A stretch of DNA of 64,000 bases from Bradyrhizobium niftali (GCF_004571025.1 NZ_SPQT01000014.1:62001-126000); one strand, 5' to 3'. Shown: positions 50,466 through 59,688, numbered from the stretch's first letter. Program-made: numbers and translations. Notes: generated by a model from the letters alone, not told the origin.

Positions 50466-51713
50466 ATGACCATTGCGGACCAAGTGACGGGATCGACGAT
50501 CGCGGGAGCCAAGCCTGTGGACGCAAAGCCGCGTGCGGCCGCGCCGGCCATCTCGCTGCCCGCCATCGGCGAGCGCGAGCTCCGGCTCGACCTGTTCCGC
50601 GGCCTCGCGCTGTGGCTGATCTTCATCGACCATCTGCCGACGAGTCTGCTGACCTGGTTCACGATCCGCAATTACGGCTTCAGCGACGCCACCGAGATCT
50701 TCATCTTCATCTCCGGCTACACCGCCGCCTTCGTCTACGGCCGCGCGATGCTGGAGAGCGGCGTCGTCATCGCCACCGCGCGCGTCCTGCGCCGGGTCTG
50801 GCAGATCTATGTCGCCCACGTCTTCCTGTTCACGATCTTTCTCGCCGAGATCTCCTACGTCGCGACCAGCTTCGAGAACCCGCTCTACACCGAAGAGATG
50901 GGCATCATGGACTTCCTCAAGCAGCCCGACGTCACCATCGTGCAGGCGCTGCTGCTGCGCTTCCGTCCGGTCAACATGGACGTGCTGCCGCTCTACATCG
51001 TGCTGATGCTGGCGCTGCCCGTGATCCTGTGGTCGATGAAGTGGAAGCCCGACGTCACGCTCGGCCTCTCGGTCGTGCTCTACGTGGTCACCTGGCAATA
51101 CGACCTCTACTTCTCCGCCTATCCGAACGGCTTCTGGGCGTTCAATCCGCTGGCCTGGCAATTGCTTTTCGTCTTCGGTGCATGGTGTGCGCTCGGAGGT
51201 GCGCGGCGCATGTCGCGTATTCTGGCTTCACCGGTGACGATGTGGATCGCGATCGCCTATATTGCGGCGGCGTTCTACGTGACGCTGACCTGGTACCTGC
51301 CGCAGCTCTCGCATCTGATGCCGAAGCGGCTCGAACAGTGGATGTATCCGATCGACAAGACCGATCTCGACGTGCTGCGCTTCACGCATTTCCTGGCGCT
51401 GGCCGCGCTCACCGTGCGCTTCCTGCCGCGCGACTGGCCGGGCCTGAAATCGCCCTGGCTGCGGCCGCTGATCCTGTGCGGCCAGCATTCCCTGGAGATC
51501 TTCTGCCTCGGCGTCTTCCTGGCCTTCGCCGGTCATTTCATCCTGGCCGAGGTCTCCGGCGGCGCGGTCATGCATGCGGTGATTAGTCTCTCCGGAATCC
51601 TGATCATGTGGGGCGTTGCCTGGGTGATTTCGTGGTACAAGCGCGTAGCTGACAAGAGCGGTGCGAAAACCAAAAACGCCGTCGGCAACGCCGATATGGC
51701 GGGAGGGGGCTGA
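50466..51713 (+). CDS. opgC: OpgC-family membrane protein
   Basis: 415 residues, about ten membrane segments. The OpgC landmarks are DLFRGLALWLIFIDHLP, GFSDATEIFIFISGYTAAFVYG and CGQHSLEIFCLGVFLAF. OpgC substitutes osmoregulated periplasmic glucans, typically with succinyl groups. The start chosen is the ATG reading MTIADQVTGST; a TTG eight codons upstream is in frame. Its stop overlaps the next gene by one base, placing two SGNH proteins in the same operon. Confidence 0.9.
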   Translation: MTIADQVTGSTIAGAKPVDAKPRAAAPAISLPAIGERELRLDLFRGLALWLIFIDHLPTSLLTWFTIRNYGFSDATEIFIFISGYTAAFVYGRAMLESGVVIATARVLRRVWQIYVAHVFLFTIFLAEISYVATSFENPLYTEEMGIMDFLKQPDVTIVQALLLRFRPVNMDVLPLYIVLMLALPVILWSMKWKPDVTLGLSVVLYVVTWQYDLYFSAYPNGFWAFNPLAWQLLFVFGAWCALGGARRMSRILASPVTMWIAIAYIAAAFYVTLTWYLPQLSHLMPKRLEQWMYPIDKTDLDVLRFTHFLALAALTVRFLPRDWPGLKSPWLRPLILCGQHSLEIFCLGVFLAFAGHFILAEVSGGAVMHAVISLSGILIMWGVAWVISWYKRVADKSGAKTKNAVGNADMAGGG

Positions 51714-52492
51714 TGAAGGCGAAGGTTCTCCTGAGCCTGATCCTGCTATGCGGTGGCCTCGCCGCGCCGTCGGCGCGCGCGGAGGATGCTGCGCAGCCCG
51801 CTCCGGCCGCGCCCGCGGCCTGCGAATTACCCTCCTATCTGCTCAGCAGCGAAGCCCAGCTTCCCAAGGTCGCCGACGCCATCAAGGCCGGCAAACCGCT
51901 CGAAATCCTGGTCATCGGCAGCCGCTCGACCACGATTCCGGCCTCCGAGGACGCTTCCTATCCGGCGCGCATGCAGGCCATCTTGAAGGACAAGCTGCCG
52001 CCGTCGGAAGCGGTGCACGTCTCCGTAGAAATACAGAGCAAGAAGACGGCAGAGGAGGCGGCCGCCAGCTTCGTTAAGCTGATGGAAGCAAAAAGGCCTA
52101 CTTTGGTCATCTGGCAGACCGGGACCGTGGATGCTATCCGAGCAATCGATCCCGACGATTTTCGCGGCGCGGTGACCGAAGGGGTTTCCGCATTGCAAAA
52201 TGCAGGGGCTGACGTCGTGTTGATGAACTTGCAGTACAGCCCGCGGACCGAAACCATGATCTCGGTGCCGCCCTATCTCGACAACATGCGGGTGGTGGCA
52301 CAGGAGCACGACATCCCGCTGTTCGATCGTTTCGCGATCATGCGGCAGTGGAACGATCAGGGTCAGTTCGACCTGTTCAGCCCGTCCCGCGGGCCTGAGC
52401 TGGCGAAACAGGTCCATGATTGCCTTGGCCGGGCGTTGGCACAATTCGTGATTGATGCTGCCCATCTGGGGCCGGCCCAGCAGCAAAATTGA
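51713..52492 (+). CDS. SGNH-like protein lacking catalytic residues
   Basis: 259 residues with a signal peptide (MKAKVLLSLILLCGGLAAPSARA). The fold resembles the next gene's product (ILVIGSRSTTIPAS, VIWQTGTVDAIR, FDRFAIMRQW). But the usual SGNH residues are missing: block III reads GTVDA instead of GTNA, and the C-terminal DxxH is absent (FSPSRGPEL). It is probably a binding or scaffolding paralogue rather than an esterase. Coupled to opgC upstream and 12 bases before its active-looking paralogue. Confidence 0.8.
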   Translation: MKAKVLLSLILLCGGLAAPSARAEDAAQPAPAAPAACELPSYLLSSEAQLPKVADAIKAGKPLEILVIGSRSTTIPASEDASYPARMQAILKDKLPPSEAVHVSVEIQSKKTAEEAAASFVKLMEAKRPTLVIWQTGTVDAIRAIDPDDFRGAVTEGVSALQNAGADVVLMNLQYSPRTETMISVPPYLDNMRVVAQEHDIPLFDRFAIMRQWNDQGQFDLFSPSRGPELAKQVHDCLGRALAQFVIDAAHLGPAQQQN

Positions 52493-52504
52493 GGTCTAGC
52501 GTTA

Positions 52505-53494
52505 ATGAGTTCTCTCCGCCCTTTTGGCCTGACGGCATGGCTGGTTGCGCCCGCGGCGGCGGCGGCGCTGTTGGTGCTGACGCCTGCTTCGCAATCGCGC
52601 GCGCAGGCTCAAGCCGCGCAGGCGACGCCCGCGCAGACCGCTAGTCCCGCCCCCGCATCGCCCTCCCAGACCACCGTCGCCGCGACGTCCCCCGAACAGC
52701 GCGGCATCACCGCGCGCGCCATCGACAAGGTGAAGCAGGTCGCGAAATCCGCCGGCGACGTCTTCAACCGCGTTCCCTGCCTGCCGCCGAAGGGCGGCTC
52801 GAAGACGATGGGCTCGCTGCCGCATGTCGCGAACAAGCTCGTCGCCGGCAAGCCTGTCGTGATCGTCGCGTTCGGCTCGTCGTCGACCGCCGGCTATGGT
52901 GCGAGCTCGCCCGATTTCAACTATCCGAACCGTCTCGCCGCGCAGCTGCGCCGGCAATATCCGACCGCCGACATCACCGTCATCAATGCCGGCGTCGGCG
53001 GCGAGGACGCGCCCGAGATGATGAAGCGCCTCCAGAAGGAGGTGATCGACGTGCATCCGGATATGGTGATCTGGCAGGTCGGCACCAACGCCGTTCTGCG
53101 CAATCTCGATCCCGGCGACACCGCCAAGATGGTCGAGGACGGCATCTCGCGCATCCAGGCCGCCGGCGGCGCCGATATCGTGCTGGTCGATCCGCAATAT
53201 TCGCCGGCCGTCAACCAGCGCAAGGAGAGCGCCGGCAAGATGGTGAAGCTGCTCGGCAAGGTCGCCGAGCTCCGTCACGTCGGCATCTTCCCGCGCTTCG
53301 AGGTGATGCGCGACTGGCACGAGAACCAATCGATCCCGGTCGAGAGCTTCGTCATCGCCGACGGCCTGCACATGAACGATTGGGGCTACGCCTGCTTCGC
53401 CCAGCTCCTCGGCGACGACATCATCCGCTCCGTCGGCCAGATCAAGCTCGGCGTCAACGTGCCCGGGGATGTGCGGGCGTACCGGCCGATGTAG
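52505..53494 (+). CDS. SGNH/GDSL hydrolase
   Basis: 329 residues, exported (signal-like MSSLRPFGLTAWLVAPAAAAALLVLTPASQSRA), then an Ala/Pro/Thr linker to about residue 60. SGNH blocks present: VAFGSSSTAGYGASS (Ser), GVGGEDA (Gly), QVGTNA (Asn) and ADGLHMNDWG (Asp-His). Probably an O-acyl esterase or transferase acting in the periplasm. Position after opgC suggests a role on substituted periplasmic glucans (inference). Confidence 0.88.
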   Translation: MSSLRPFGLTAWLVAPAAAAALLVLTPASQSRAQAQAAQATPAQTASPAPASPSQTTVAATSPEQRGITARAIDKVKQVAKSAGDVFNRVPCLPPKGGSKTMGSLPHVANKLVAGKPVVIVAFGSSSTAGYGASSPDFNYPNRLAAQLRRQYPTADITVINAGVGGEDAPEMMKRLQKEVIDVHPDMVIWQVGTNAVLRNLDPGDTAKMVEDGISRIQAAGGADIVLVDPQYSPAVNQRKESAGKMVKLLGKVAELRHVGIFPRFEVMRDWHENQSIPVESFVIADGLHMNDWGYACFAQLLGDDIIRSVGQIKLGVNVPGDVRAYRPM

Positions 53495-53513
53495 GCTCGG
53501 CGTCGTAGGGTGG

Positions 53514-53620
53514 GTTAGGCGAAGCCGTAACCCACCATGCATCGACGATTGCGGAACGAAGTTGGTGGGTTACGCCGAGCAGATGCGCTTCGTGCATCTG
53601 CAGGGCTAACCCACCCTACG
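53514..53620. repeat. Family R4 palindromic repeat
   Basis: CGTAGGGTGGGTTAGGCGAA and GCAGGGCTAACCCACCCTAC inverted ends, with an inner GTAACCCACC/GGTGGGTTAC pair. Between convergent SGNH and metZ genes. Confidence 0.88.
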
Positions 53621-53641
53621 AGTGCGAGTGCTTGGCTCGCC

Positions 53642-54829
53642 TCACGCCTTCTCCAGCGCCGCCGTCAGATCCTCGATCAGATCGTCCGCATGCTCGAGCC
53701 CCGCGGAGAAGCGGATGAAGCCCTCGCTGATGCCGAGCGCGGCGCGGTCTTCCGGCTTCAGGCGCTGATGCGTCGTGGTTGCCGGATGCGTGACGAGGCT
53801 CTTGGCGTCGCCGAGATTGTTCGAAATCTTCGCAAGCTTCAGCTCGTTGAGCACGCGGAACGCGGCCGCCTTGCCGCCCTTGACCTCGAAGCCGACCAGC
53901 GTCGAGCCGCCGCGCATCTGCTTCTTCACCAGCGCCGCCTGCGGATGATCGGCGCGGCCGGGATAGATCAGCCGCGAGATCTTGGGATGGCTCGCCAGCA
54001 CCTCGGCGACGCGGGTCGCGGTGTCGGTCTGCGCGCGCACGCGCACGGCCAGCGTCTCCAGGCCCTTGAGCAGAACCCAGGCGTTGAACGGCGAGATCGA
54101 CGGCCCGGTCTGGCGCATGAAATTGTGGAGGTGCTCGGCGATGAAGGCTTCCGAGGACAGGATGATGCCGCCGAGGCAGCGGCCCTGGCCGTCGATGTGC
54201 TTGGTCGCGGAATAGACCACGACGTCGGCCCCGAGCGCGAGCGGGCTCTGCCAGATCGGGGTCGCGAACACGTTGTCGACGACGAGCCGCGCGCCGCCCT
54301 TGTGCGCGATCTCGGCGATGCCGGGGATGTCGAGCACGTCGAGCGTCGGATTGGTCGGGCTCTCCAGGAAGAACGTCTTGGTGTTCGGTCGCAAGGCCCG
54401 CTGCCACTGGTCGAGATCGAGGCCGTCGACCAGCGTGGTCTCGATGCCGTAGCGCGGCAACAGGTCCTGGATGACGTAGAGGCACGAGCCGAACAGCGCG
54501 CGGGAGGCGACCACGTGGTCGCCGGCCTTCAGCGGCGCCAGGATCGCGGTCGTCACCGCGGCCATGCCGGTCGCGGCCGAACGCGCCGCCTCGGCGCCCT
54601 CGAGCTCGATCATGCGGCGCTCGAACATCGCGATGGTGGGGTTGGAGTAGCGCGAATAGATGAAGCCGGGGTCCTCGCCCTTGAACCGCGCCTCGCACTC
54701 CTCGGCGCTGTTGTAGACGTAGCCTTGCGTCAGGAACAGCGCCTCCGACGTCTCGCCAAATTGCGAGCGCAGGGTGCCGGAATGGACCAGACGGGTTTCG
54801 GGACGGTAAGCAGCAGGCGACTTCGACAT
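53642..54829 (-). CDS. metZ: O-succinylhomoserine sulfhydrylase MetZ
   Basis: 395-residue Cys/Met-metabolism PLP enzyme making homocysteine from O-succinylhomoserine and sulfide. PLP lysine in YSATKHIDGQGR, SRYSNPT, GMAAVTTA, and C-terminal SNNLGDAKSLVTHPATTTH and RFSAGLEHADDLIED. The ATG has GGAGGTAC upstream. Its leader carries a SAM-II riboswitch with a terminator. Confidence 0.94.
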   Translation of the reverse strand: MSKSPAAYRPETRLVHSGTLRSQFGETSEALFLTQGYVYNSAEECEARFKGEDPGFIYSRYSNPTIAMFERRMIELEGAEAARSAATGMAAVTTAILAPLKAGDHVVASRALFGSCLYVIQDLLPRYGIETTLVDGLDLDQWQRALRPNTKTFFLESPTNPTLDVLDIPGIAEIAHKGGARLVVDNVFATPIWQSPLALGADVVVYSATKHIDGQGRCLGGIILSSEAFIAEHLHNFMRQTGPSISPFNAWVLLKGLETLAVRVRAQTDTATRVAEVLASHPKISRLIYPGRADHPQAALVKKQMRGGSTLVGFEVKGGKAAAFRVLNELKLAKISNNLGDAKSLVTHPATTTHQRLKPEDRAALGISEGFIRFSAGLEHADDLIEDLTAALEKA

Positions 54830-54869
54830 TAGGTACCTCCGACATGACCGTCTCGTCGAAAACGGTCAC

Positions 54870-54903
54870 AAAAAAACCGGCCTGGATATATCCACGGGCC
54901 GGG
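54870..54903 (-). terminator. SAM-controlled intrinsic terminator in metZ leader
   Basis: On the minus strand: a hairpin with CCGGCC (54902-54897) and GGCCGG (54882-54877) closing over a palindromic TGGATATATCCA, then seven T (54876-54870). An alternative stem pairs 54897-54903 with 54916-54922 (7 bp, GGCCGGG/CCCGGCC). The two structures share 54897-54902 and cannot coexist. Confidence 0.8.
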
Positions 54904-54920
54904 ATCACAGAGGTCCCCGG

Positions 54921-54979
54921 CCTGTTTAGCGACTTATTTAACGTGGCTGCAAGCCGGCCGGCTCAAATCACCACGGGAT
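54921..54979 (-). ncRNA. SAM-II riboswitch upstream of metZ
   Basis: On the minus strand the leader reads CCCGTGGTGATTTG, a GCCGGCCGGC loop, TTGCAGCCACG and TTAAATAAGTCGCTAAA. This is the SAM-II aptamer: CGTGG pairs with CCACG, and the A-rich TTAAATAAGTCGCTAAA tail forms the pseudoknot. SAM-II elements precede methionine genes in alphaproteobacteria. The aptamer ends at the base of the antiterminator stem. Confidence 0.88.
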
Positions 54980-55093
54980 AAGTGATGCTCATATTCCGCA
55001 ATGGCCTTTCCGTCAAGGCGTCCATCGGATAGCCGTAAAAGGCTAGTATTTCCCACATGTCCGGATGCGTTTGACCCCTGACGAGGACCCCGG

Positions 55094-56200
55094 TTGAGTT
55101 TCACGATTGCCGCCGACGCCAATGGTATCCTGCCCGACCGCATGATTGCGGCGATGGCGGAGGGCGGCCTCATCCTGCCCGCCTATGACTTCGTCGAAAG
55201 CCAGATCCAGCCGGCGAGCCTCGATTTGCGTCTCGGCGACATCGCCTATCGCGTCCGCGCCAGCTTCCTGCCCGGTCCCGGCGCCACGGTGGCCGAGCGC
55301 ATCGACGAGTTGAAGCTGCACGAGTTCAGCCTTGCCGACGGCGCGGTGCTGGAAACCAACTGCGTCTACATCGTGCCGCTGCTGGAAAGCCTCGCGCTGC
55401 CGCCGGAGATCGTCGCGGCCGCGAACCCGAAGAGCTCGACGGGCCGGCTCGACGTCTTCACCCGCGTGATCGCCGACGGCACCCGCCGCTTCGACATGAT
55501 CGGCGCCGGCTATCACGGCCCGCTCTATGCCGAGATCAGCCCGAAGACATTTCCGGTGCTGGTGCGCGAGGGCTCGCGCCTGTCGCAGGTGCGCTTCCGC
55601 ACCGGTGATGCCATCCTCAATGCCGACGAGCTCGATGCGCTGCATGCGTCCGAGCGCCTCGTCGACATCGACGATGCCGATCTGTCCGGCGGCGTCGCCG
55701 TCTCCGTCGATCTCTCCGGCGAGAAGGCCAGCGGCTTCGTCGGCTACCGCGCCAAGCGCCACACCGGCGTGGTCGATGTCGATCGCCGCTCCGGCTATTC
55801 CGTCGAGGACTTCTGGGAGCCGATCTCGGCCCGTCCCGACGGCAGCCTGATCCTCGATCCCGGCGAGTTCTACATCCTCGCCTCGAAAGAGGCCGTGCAG
55901 GTGCCGCCCGACTTTGCCGCTGAGATGGTGCCGTTCGATCCGCTGGTCGGCGAATTCCGCGTGCACTATGCCGGCTTTTTCGATCCGGGCTTCGGCTATG
56001 CCGGCGCCGGCGGGCTGGGATCGCGCGCCGTGCTGGAGGTGCGCTCGCGCGAAGTGCCGTTCATCCTCGAGCACGGCCAGATCGTCGGCCGTCTCGTCTA
56101 CGAGAAGATGCTGGCCCGCCCCGACGCGATGTACGGCCAGCGCATCGGCTCGAACTACCAGGCGCAGGGCCTGAAGCTCTCGAAGCATTTTCGGGTGTAG
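55094..56200 (+). CDS. dcd: 2'-deoxycytidine 5'-triphosphate deaminase (double-length)
   Basis: 368 residues, about twice the length of E. coli Dcd. Two dUTPase-fold halves: the first with QPASLDLRLGDIAYRVRASF and NPKSSTGRLDVFTRVI, the second with FYILASKEAVQVPPDFAAEM and GSRAVLEVRS, ending IGSNYQAQGLKLSKHFR. The long form is typical of this order. The start is TTG reading MSFTIAADANG. Makes dUTP from dCTP. Confidence 0.9.
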   Translation: MSFTIAADANGILPDRMIAAMAEGGLILPAYDFVESQIQPASLDLRLGDIAYRVRASFLPGPGATVAERIDELKLHEFSLADGAVLETNCVYIVPLLESLALPPEIVAAANPKSSTGRLDVFTRVIADGTRRFDMIGAGYHGPLYAEISPKTFPVLVREGSRLSQVRFRTGDAILNADELDALHASERLVDIDDADLSGGVAVSVDLSGEKASGFVGYRAKRHTGVVDVDRRSGYSVEDFWEPISARPDGSLILDPGEFYILASKEAVQVPPDFAAEMVPFDPLVGEFRVHYAGFFDPGFGYAGAGGLGSRAVLEVRSREVPFILEHGQIVGRLVYEKMLARPDAMYGQRIGSNYQAQGLKLSKHFRV

Positions 56201-56210
56201 CCACATCCCC

Positions 56211-56314
56211 CGCCGTCATTCCCCGCGAAGGCGGGGAATCCAGTACGCCGCGGCGCATCGATTCAATCATTCCCGTCTCGGAATACTGGATCGCCCGCCT
56301 TCGCGGGCGATGAC
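56211..56314. repeat. Family R2 palindromic repeat
   Basis: Arms TTCCCCGCGAAGGCGGGGAA and TCGCCCGCCTTCGCGGGCGA with the core ATCCAGTACGCC and GGAATACTGGAT. Follows dcd. Confidence 0.85.
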
Positions 56315-56388
56315 GCCGAGCCTGTGGCGTGTTGCGCCGCCCCAGCCGCGATGACACACTCCCGCAAAACAACAAGCCGGGAGCGAAC

Positions 56389-57441
56389 ATGACCGCCGCA
56401 GCCGACTCCGCGCAGGACGCCCAATGGAAGCGCTGGCGCGCGGTCGCCGATCTCTATCACGCCTATTTCACCGGCCTCATTCTCACAGTCGTCACGCGGC
56501 GCGGTACGGCGGATGCCGCGGAGTTCGTCTTCCGCGTGTTCCGTCGCCAGCAGCAGGAGCGTTTCCTGCCGGGGCTTGAGAAGCTCGGCCTCAGCCATCT
56601 GCCGCCGGCGGTCGCGGCTGCTCAATATCACTATCTCTCGAACTGGATCGGCGGCGTACATGTCGAATACATGTATGAGAGCGACGTTAAGGCCTGGATC
56701 CGCTATCCGCCGCCGCGCTGGATCTGGAAGGGCACCGCGATCTGCGGCGTGCCGGGCGAGGTCTCTCGCGCGATGCTGCGCGGCTGGCACGCCAACAACG
56801 GTGTCGCGCTCGGGGATCTGCGCCTCGGCTTCGTCTGCACCAAGCAGAGCGTCGACGGCCAGGACGGGCTCGAAGGCTATTACCATCAATACGACCATCC
56901 GCTCGAGCTCGACCAGCGACTGGTGTTCGCACGGCACCTCGAAGCGCCGCTGTTCGACGCGAATGCCGCGCCGGCGCTGCCGGTCGCGAGCTGGCCGAAG
57001 CCGCGGCTGGAAAAAGCCTATCGCAACTACGCGATGGAATATGTCCGCACCGCCGCGCCCGTGATGGTGCAGCTGTTCGGCCCGGAAGATGCCGGCTATC
57101 TGCTGCATCTCACCGGGAGGCTGATCGGGATGCAGTATTTCGACGAGGTCGCGGCGGCGCTCGCGATGAGCCGCGGCGGTGCGAGGGAATTCGCATCGTT
57201 CCTGAACGCGTTGTTCGCCGCGCAGGATGATGCCGCCGAGACGGCGCAGTCGGAGGGCACTTTCGAAATCCGTCAGCAGGGCTGGAAGCTGATGGACGAC
57301 GTCGCTGATTATCACGTCGCCTGCGCCAAGGTGCTGGAGGGATTGTTCGAGGGATTGGCTGCCGGCTGTGGCCGGCATATCGGCGTCCACATGCGCCCGG
57401 CCGCAGGCGGCCGTCCGCCGCTGGTCTGGACGATCGAGTAA
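56389..57441 (+). CDS. Uncharacterised protein (350 aa)
   Basis: 350 residues from the ATG reading MTAAADSAQDAQWKRW, with GGGAGCG upstream. It is soluble-looking, rich in Trp, Tyr and His in patches (YHYLSNWIGGVHVEYMYES, YYHQYDHPLELDQRLVF), with no signal peptide. No family recognised. Predicted mainly alpha plus beta. The gene stands alone between dcd and a MATE exporter on the same strand. Confidence 0.75.
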   Translation: MTAAADSAQDAQWKRWRAVADLYHAYFTGLILTVVTRRGTADAAEFVFRVFRRQQQERFLPGLEKLGLSHLPPAVAAAQYHYLSNWIGGVHVEYMYESDVKAWIRYPPPRWIWKGTAICGVPGEVSRAMLRGWHANNGVALGDLRLGFVCTKQSVDGQDGLEGYYHQYDHPLELDQRLVFARHLEAPLFDANAAPALPVASWPKPRLEKAYRNYAMEYVRTAAPVMVQLFGPEDAGYLLHLTGRLIGMQYFDEVAAALAMSRGGAREFASFLNALFAAQDDAAETAQSEGTFEIRQQGWKLMDDVADYHVACAKVLEGLFEGLAAGCGRHIGVHMRPAAGGRPPLVWTIE

Positions 57442-57608
57442 TTCCACCCACTGAAATGCGCTGCCGCAGGGCACGCCTGCATCAGGCGCAGGAGGAATCG
57501 GCGCGTGCCGTGCTAACAAGCCCCTGGCCGCGCCTTTTGCGCGAAGAAATTTATTGGCACACCTAGTCATTGCCGCGCCGCAAATGGCGCTCGTGCCCGG
57601 GAGAGGAC

Positions 57609-59054
57609 ATGTCCGACATCGCCGAGATCCCGGTCGATGAACAAGAACGCCCGCTGCCGCCGCCCCCGCGTCCCGTGAAGAGCGCGCTGACCGACGGGCC
57701 GATCCTGCGCACGCTGCTCTCCCTCGCCTGGCCGAACGTGATCGCGCTGTCGGCCGGCACCTGTACGGTGATCGCCGAGACCTCCTACATCGGCCGGCTC
57801 GGCGTCGAGGCGCTCGCCGCGATGGCGCTGGTGTTTCCGACAGTGATCCTGACCATGACGATGTCGGGCGGCGCCATGGGCGGCGCGGTGGCCTCCGCCA
57901 TTGCTCGGGCGCTCGGCGCCGGCGATCGCGAGCGTGCCGGCACGCTCGCCGCGCATGCGATGCTGATCGGCATCAGCTTCGGTCTCGTCTTCATGCTGGG
58001 CATGCTGATCTTCGGACCCAGGGTGCTCGAAATGCTCGGCGGCCGCGGCGATGTGCTCACGCATGCGATCGCCTACACACAGGTGTTTTTCGGCGGCGCC
58101 GTGCTGCCCTGGCTGCTCAACACCATGGCGGGCATCCTGCGCGGCACCGGCAACATGAAGCTTCCGTCGTTCCTCATCCTCAACTCCGCGGCCTGGCAGA
58201 TTCTGCTCGGCGGCACGCTCGGCCTCGGGCTCGGGCCGGTGCCGCAGTTCGGCATGCGCGGCGTCGCGGCCGGCGCGCTGATCGCCTATTGCTTCAACAT
58301 CTGCATCATGGGCTGGTACCTGTTCTCGGGACGCGCGCGGATCGCACCGAAGCTGCGCGGCTTGCGCATCCAGTGGGCGATGTTCTTCGACATCCTGAAG
58401 GTCGGCGCCATCGCCTGCTTCTCGCCGCTGCAATCGGTGCTGACGATCTCGATCTTCACCCACATGCTGGCGAAGTTCGGCACCGCGATCCTCGCCGGCT
58501 ACGGCATCGGCGCGCGGCTGGAATTCCTGCTGACCTCGATCGCGTTCTCGTTCGGCATCGCATCGGTGCCGATGGTCGGCATGGCCATCGGCGCCGGCCG
58601 CATCGCGCGTGCCCGGCGCATTGCCTGGATCGCGGGCGCGAGCGCATTCGTCGCCGTCGGTGCGCCGGCGTGCCTGGTCGCGCTCTTCCCCGATCTCTGG
58701 GTCAACATCTTCACCGACAGCGCGACCGTGCGCGCGACCAGCCACCAATACCTGTCGACGGTGGCGCCGTTCTACGCCTTCATCGGGCTCGCCTCGACGA
58801 TGTATTTCTCCTCGCAAGGCGCGGCCAAGGTGATCGGCCCGGTGCTGGCGCAGACCGTGCGGCTGATCTACATCTCGGCGACCGGCTGGTGGCTGTCGAC
58901 GCATGACGCCAGCGCGCAGAGCTTCTTCTGGCTGGCCGCGAGCTCGATGGTCGTGCTGGGCCTGCTGTCGTGCTCCAGCGTGGTGCTGACCCGCTGGGGA
59001 CCGCGCGAGAGCAAGCCCGCGATCAGGCCGGCTCTCTCAGGTGTTGCGGACTAG
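57609..59054 (+). CDS. MATE-family efflux transporter
   Basis: 481 residues with about twelve membrane segments in two six-helix halves; LSLAWPNVIALSAGTCTVIAETSYIGRLG opens the first half and GVAAGALIAYCFNICI its end. Exports drugs or cations using an ion gradient. The N-terminal 25 residues are polar and proline-rich. The start is the ATG with GGAGAGGAC upstream. Its TAG stop is interleaved with that of the convergent gene. Confidence 0.9.
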   Translation: MSDIAEIPVDEQERPLPPPPRPVKSALTDGPILRTLLSLAWPNVIALSAGTCTVIAETSYIGRLGVEALAAMALVFPTVILTMTMSGGAMGGAVASAIARALGAGDRERAGTLAAHAMLIGISFGLVFMLGMLIFGPRVLEMLGGRGDVLTHAIAYTQVFFGGAVLPWLLNTMAGILRGTGNMKLPSFLILNSAAWQILLGGTLGLGLGPVPQFGMRGVAAGALIAYCFNICIMGWYLFSGRARIAPKLRGLRIQWAMFFDILKVGAIACFSPLQSVLTISIFTHMLAKFGTAILAGYGIGARLEFLLTSIAFSFGIASVPMVGMAIGAGRIARARRIAWIAGASAFVAVGAPACLVALFPDLWVNIFTDSATVRATSHQYLSTVAPFYAFIGLASTMYFSSQGAAKVIGPVLAQTVRLIYISATGWWLSTHDASAQSFFWLAASSMVVLGLLSCSSVVLTRWGPRESKPAIRPALSGVAD

Positions 59055-59560
59055 CGATGCTTGTGGCGGCGGTGGCCGCCACCGCCGCCGACATTGGCGA
59101 GCCGCATCAATTGCGGGATCATCGCCATCATGTCGCCGCCACCGGCGCCGCCGAGCATGCCCATGATGTCGCCGCCGCCGAGCCCCGTTGGCATATAGCC
59201 CCCACCGCCCATCGGGCTGTAGCCGCCATAATTGGGCGCACCAAAGCCGCCGCCGAGATTGCCGCCGCCGAGGCCACCGAGACTGCCGCCGCCCATCATG
59301 CCGCCGAAGCCGCCGCCACCATTCTCCATCATGCGGCTCATCATCGGTCCCATGGTCTGCATCAGCATGGCGAAGCGGCGCTTGCCCATCTTCGCCTTCA
59401 TCATCTCCAGCATCGGCGCCATCTGGGTCATCATGTCCTCGCCGCCGGCACCTCCGCCGCCACCGAAGCCTGCAAGCTGCGCCTTCGCGGGCGTGCTCGC
59501 GACCGAGAACAGCAGCAGCACGGCGGCTGCCTGGCAGATCACCTTGTCCGCACCTCTCAT
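59051..59560 (-). CDS. Exported Met/Gly-rich protein
   Basis: 169 residues from MRGADKVICQAAAVLLLF, with a signal peptide cleaved probably after AKA (about residue 27). The mature part of roughly 140 residues holds 24 methionines, many paired (DMMTQM, LEMM, PMMSRMM, GGDMM), long glycine runs and a basic, His-containing end GHRRHKHR. Met-rich exported proteins can bind Cu(I), so a metal role is a guess. Shares CTAG with the stop of the convergent MATE gene. Confidence 0.8.
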   Translation of the reverse strand: MRGADKVICQAAAVLLLFSVASTPAKAQLAGFGGGGGAGGEDMMTQMAPMLEMMKAKMGKRRFAMLMQTMGPMMSRMMENGGGGFGGMMGGGSLGGLGGGNLGGGFGAPNYGGYSPMGGGGYMPTGLGGGDIMGMLGGAGGGDMMAMIPQLMRLANVGGGGGHRRHKHR

Positions 59561-59688
59561 GGCATGCTCCTCGCGTGCGTGGCTTCGCCGGGAGAGCAGA
59601 GCCAACCGGACGCACGCAGCCATGGTTACGGCCGAGGAGGGGAGAGCTCTGTGAGAAAAATCACAGAGCTACGGCGACTGGGCCGCCG

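Noticed and set aside
57567..58904. A 445-codon minus-strand open frame opposite the MATE gene.
   Set aside because: Antisense shadow; low complexity and no domain.
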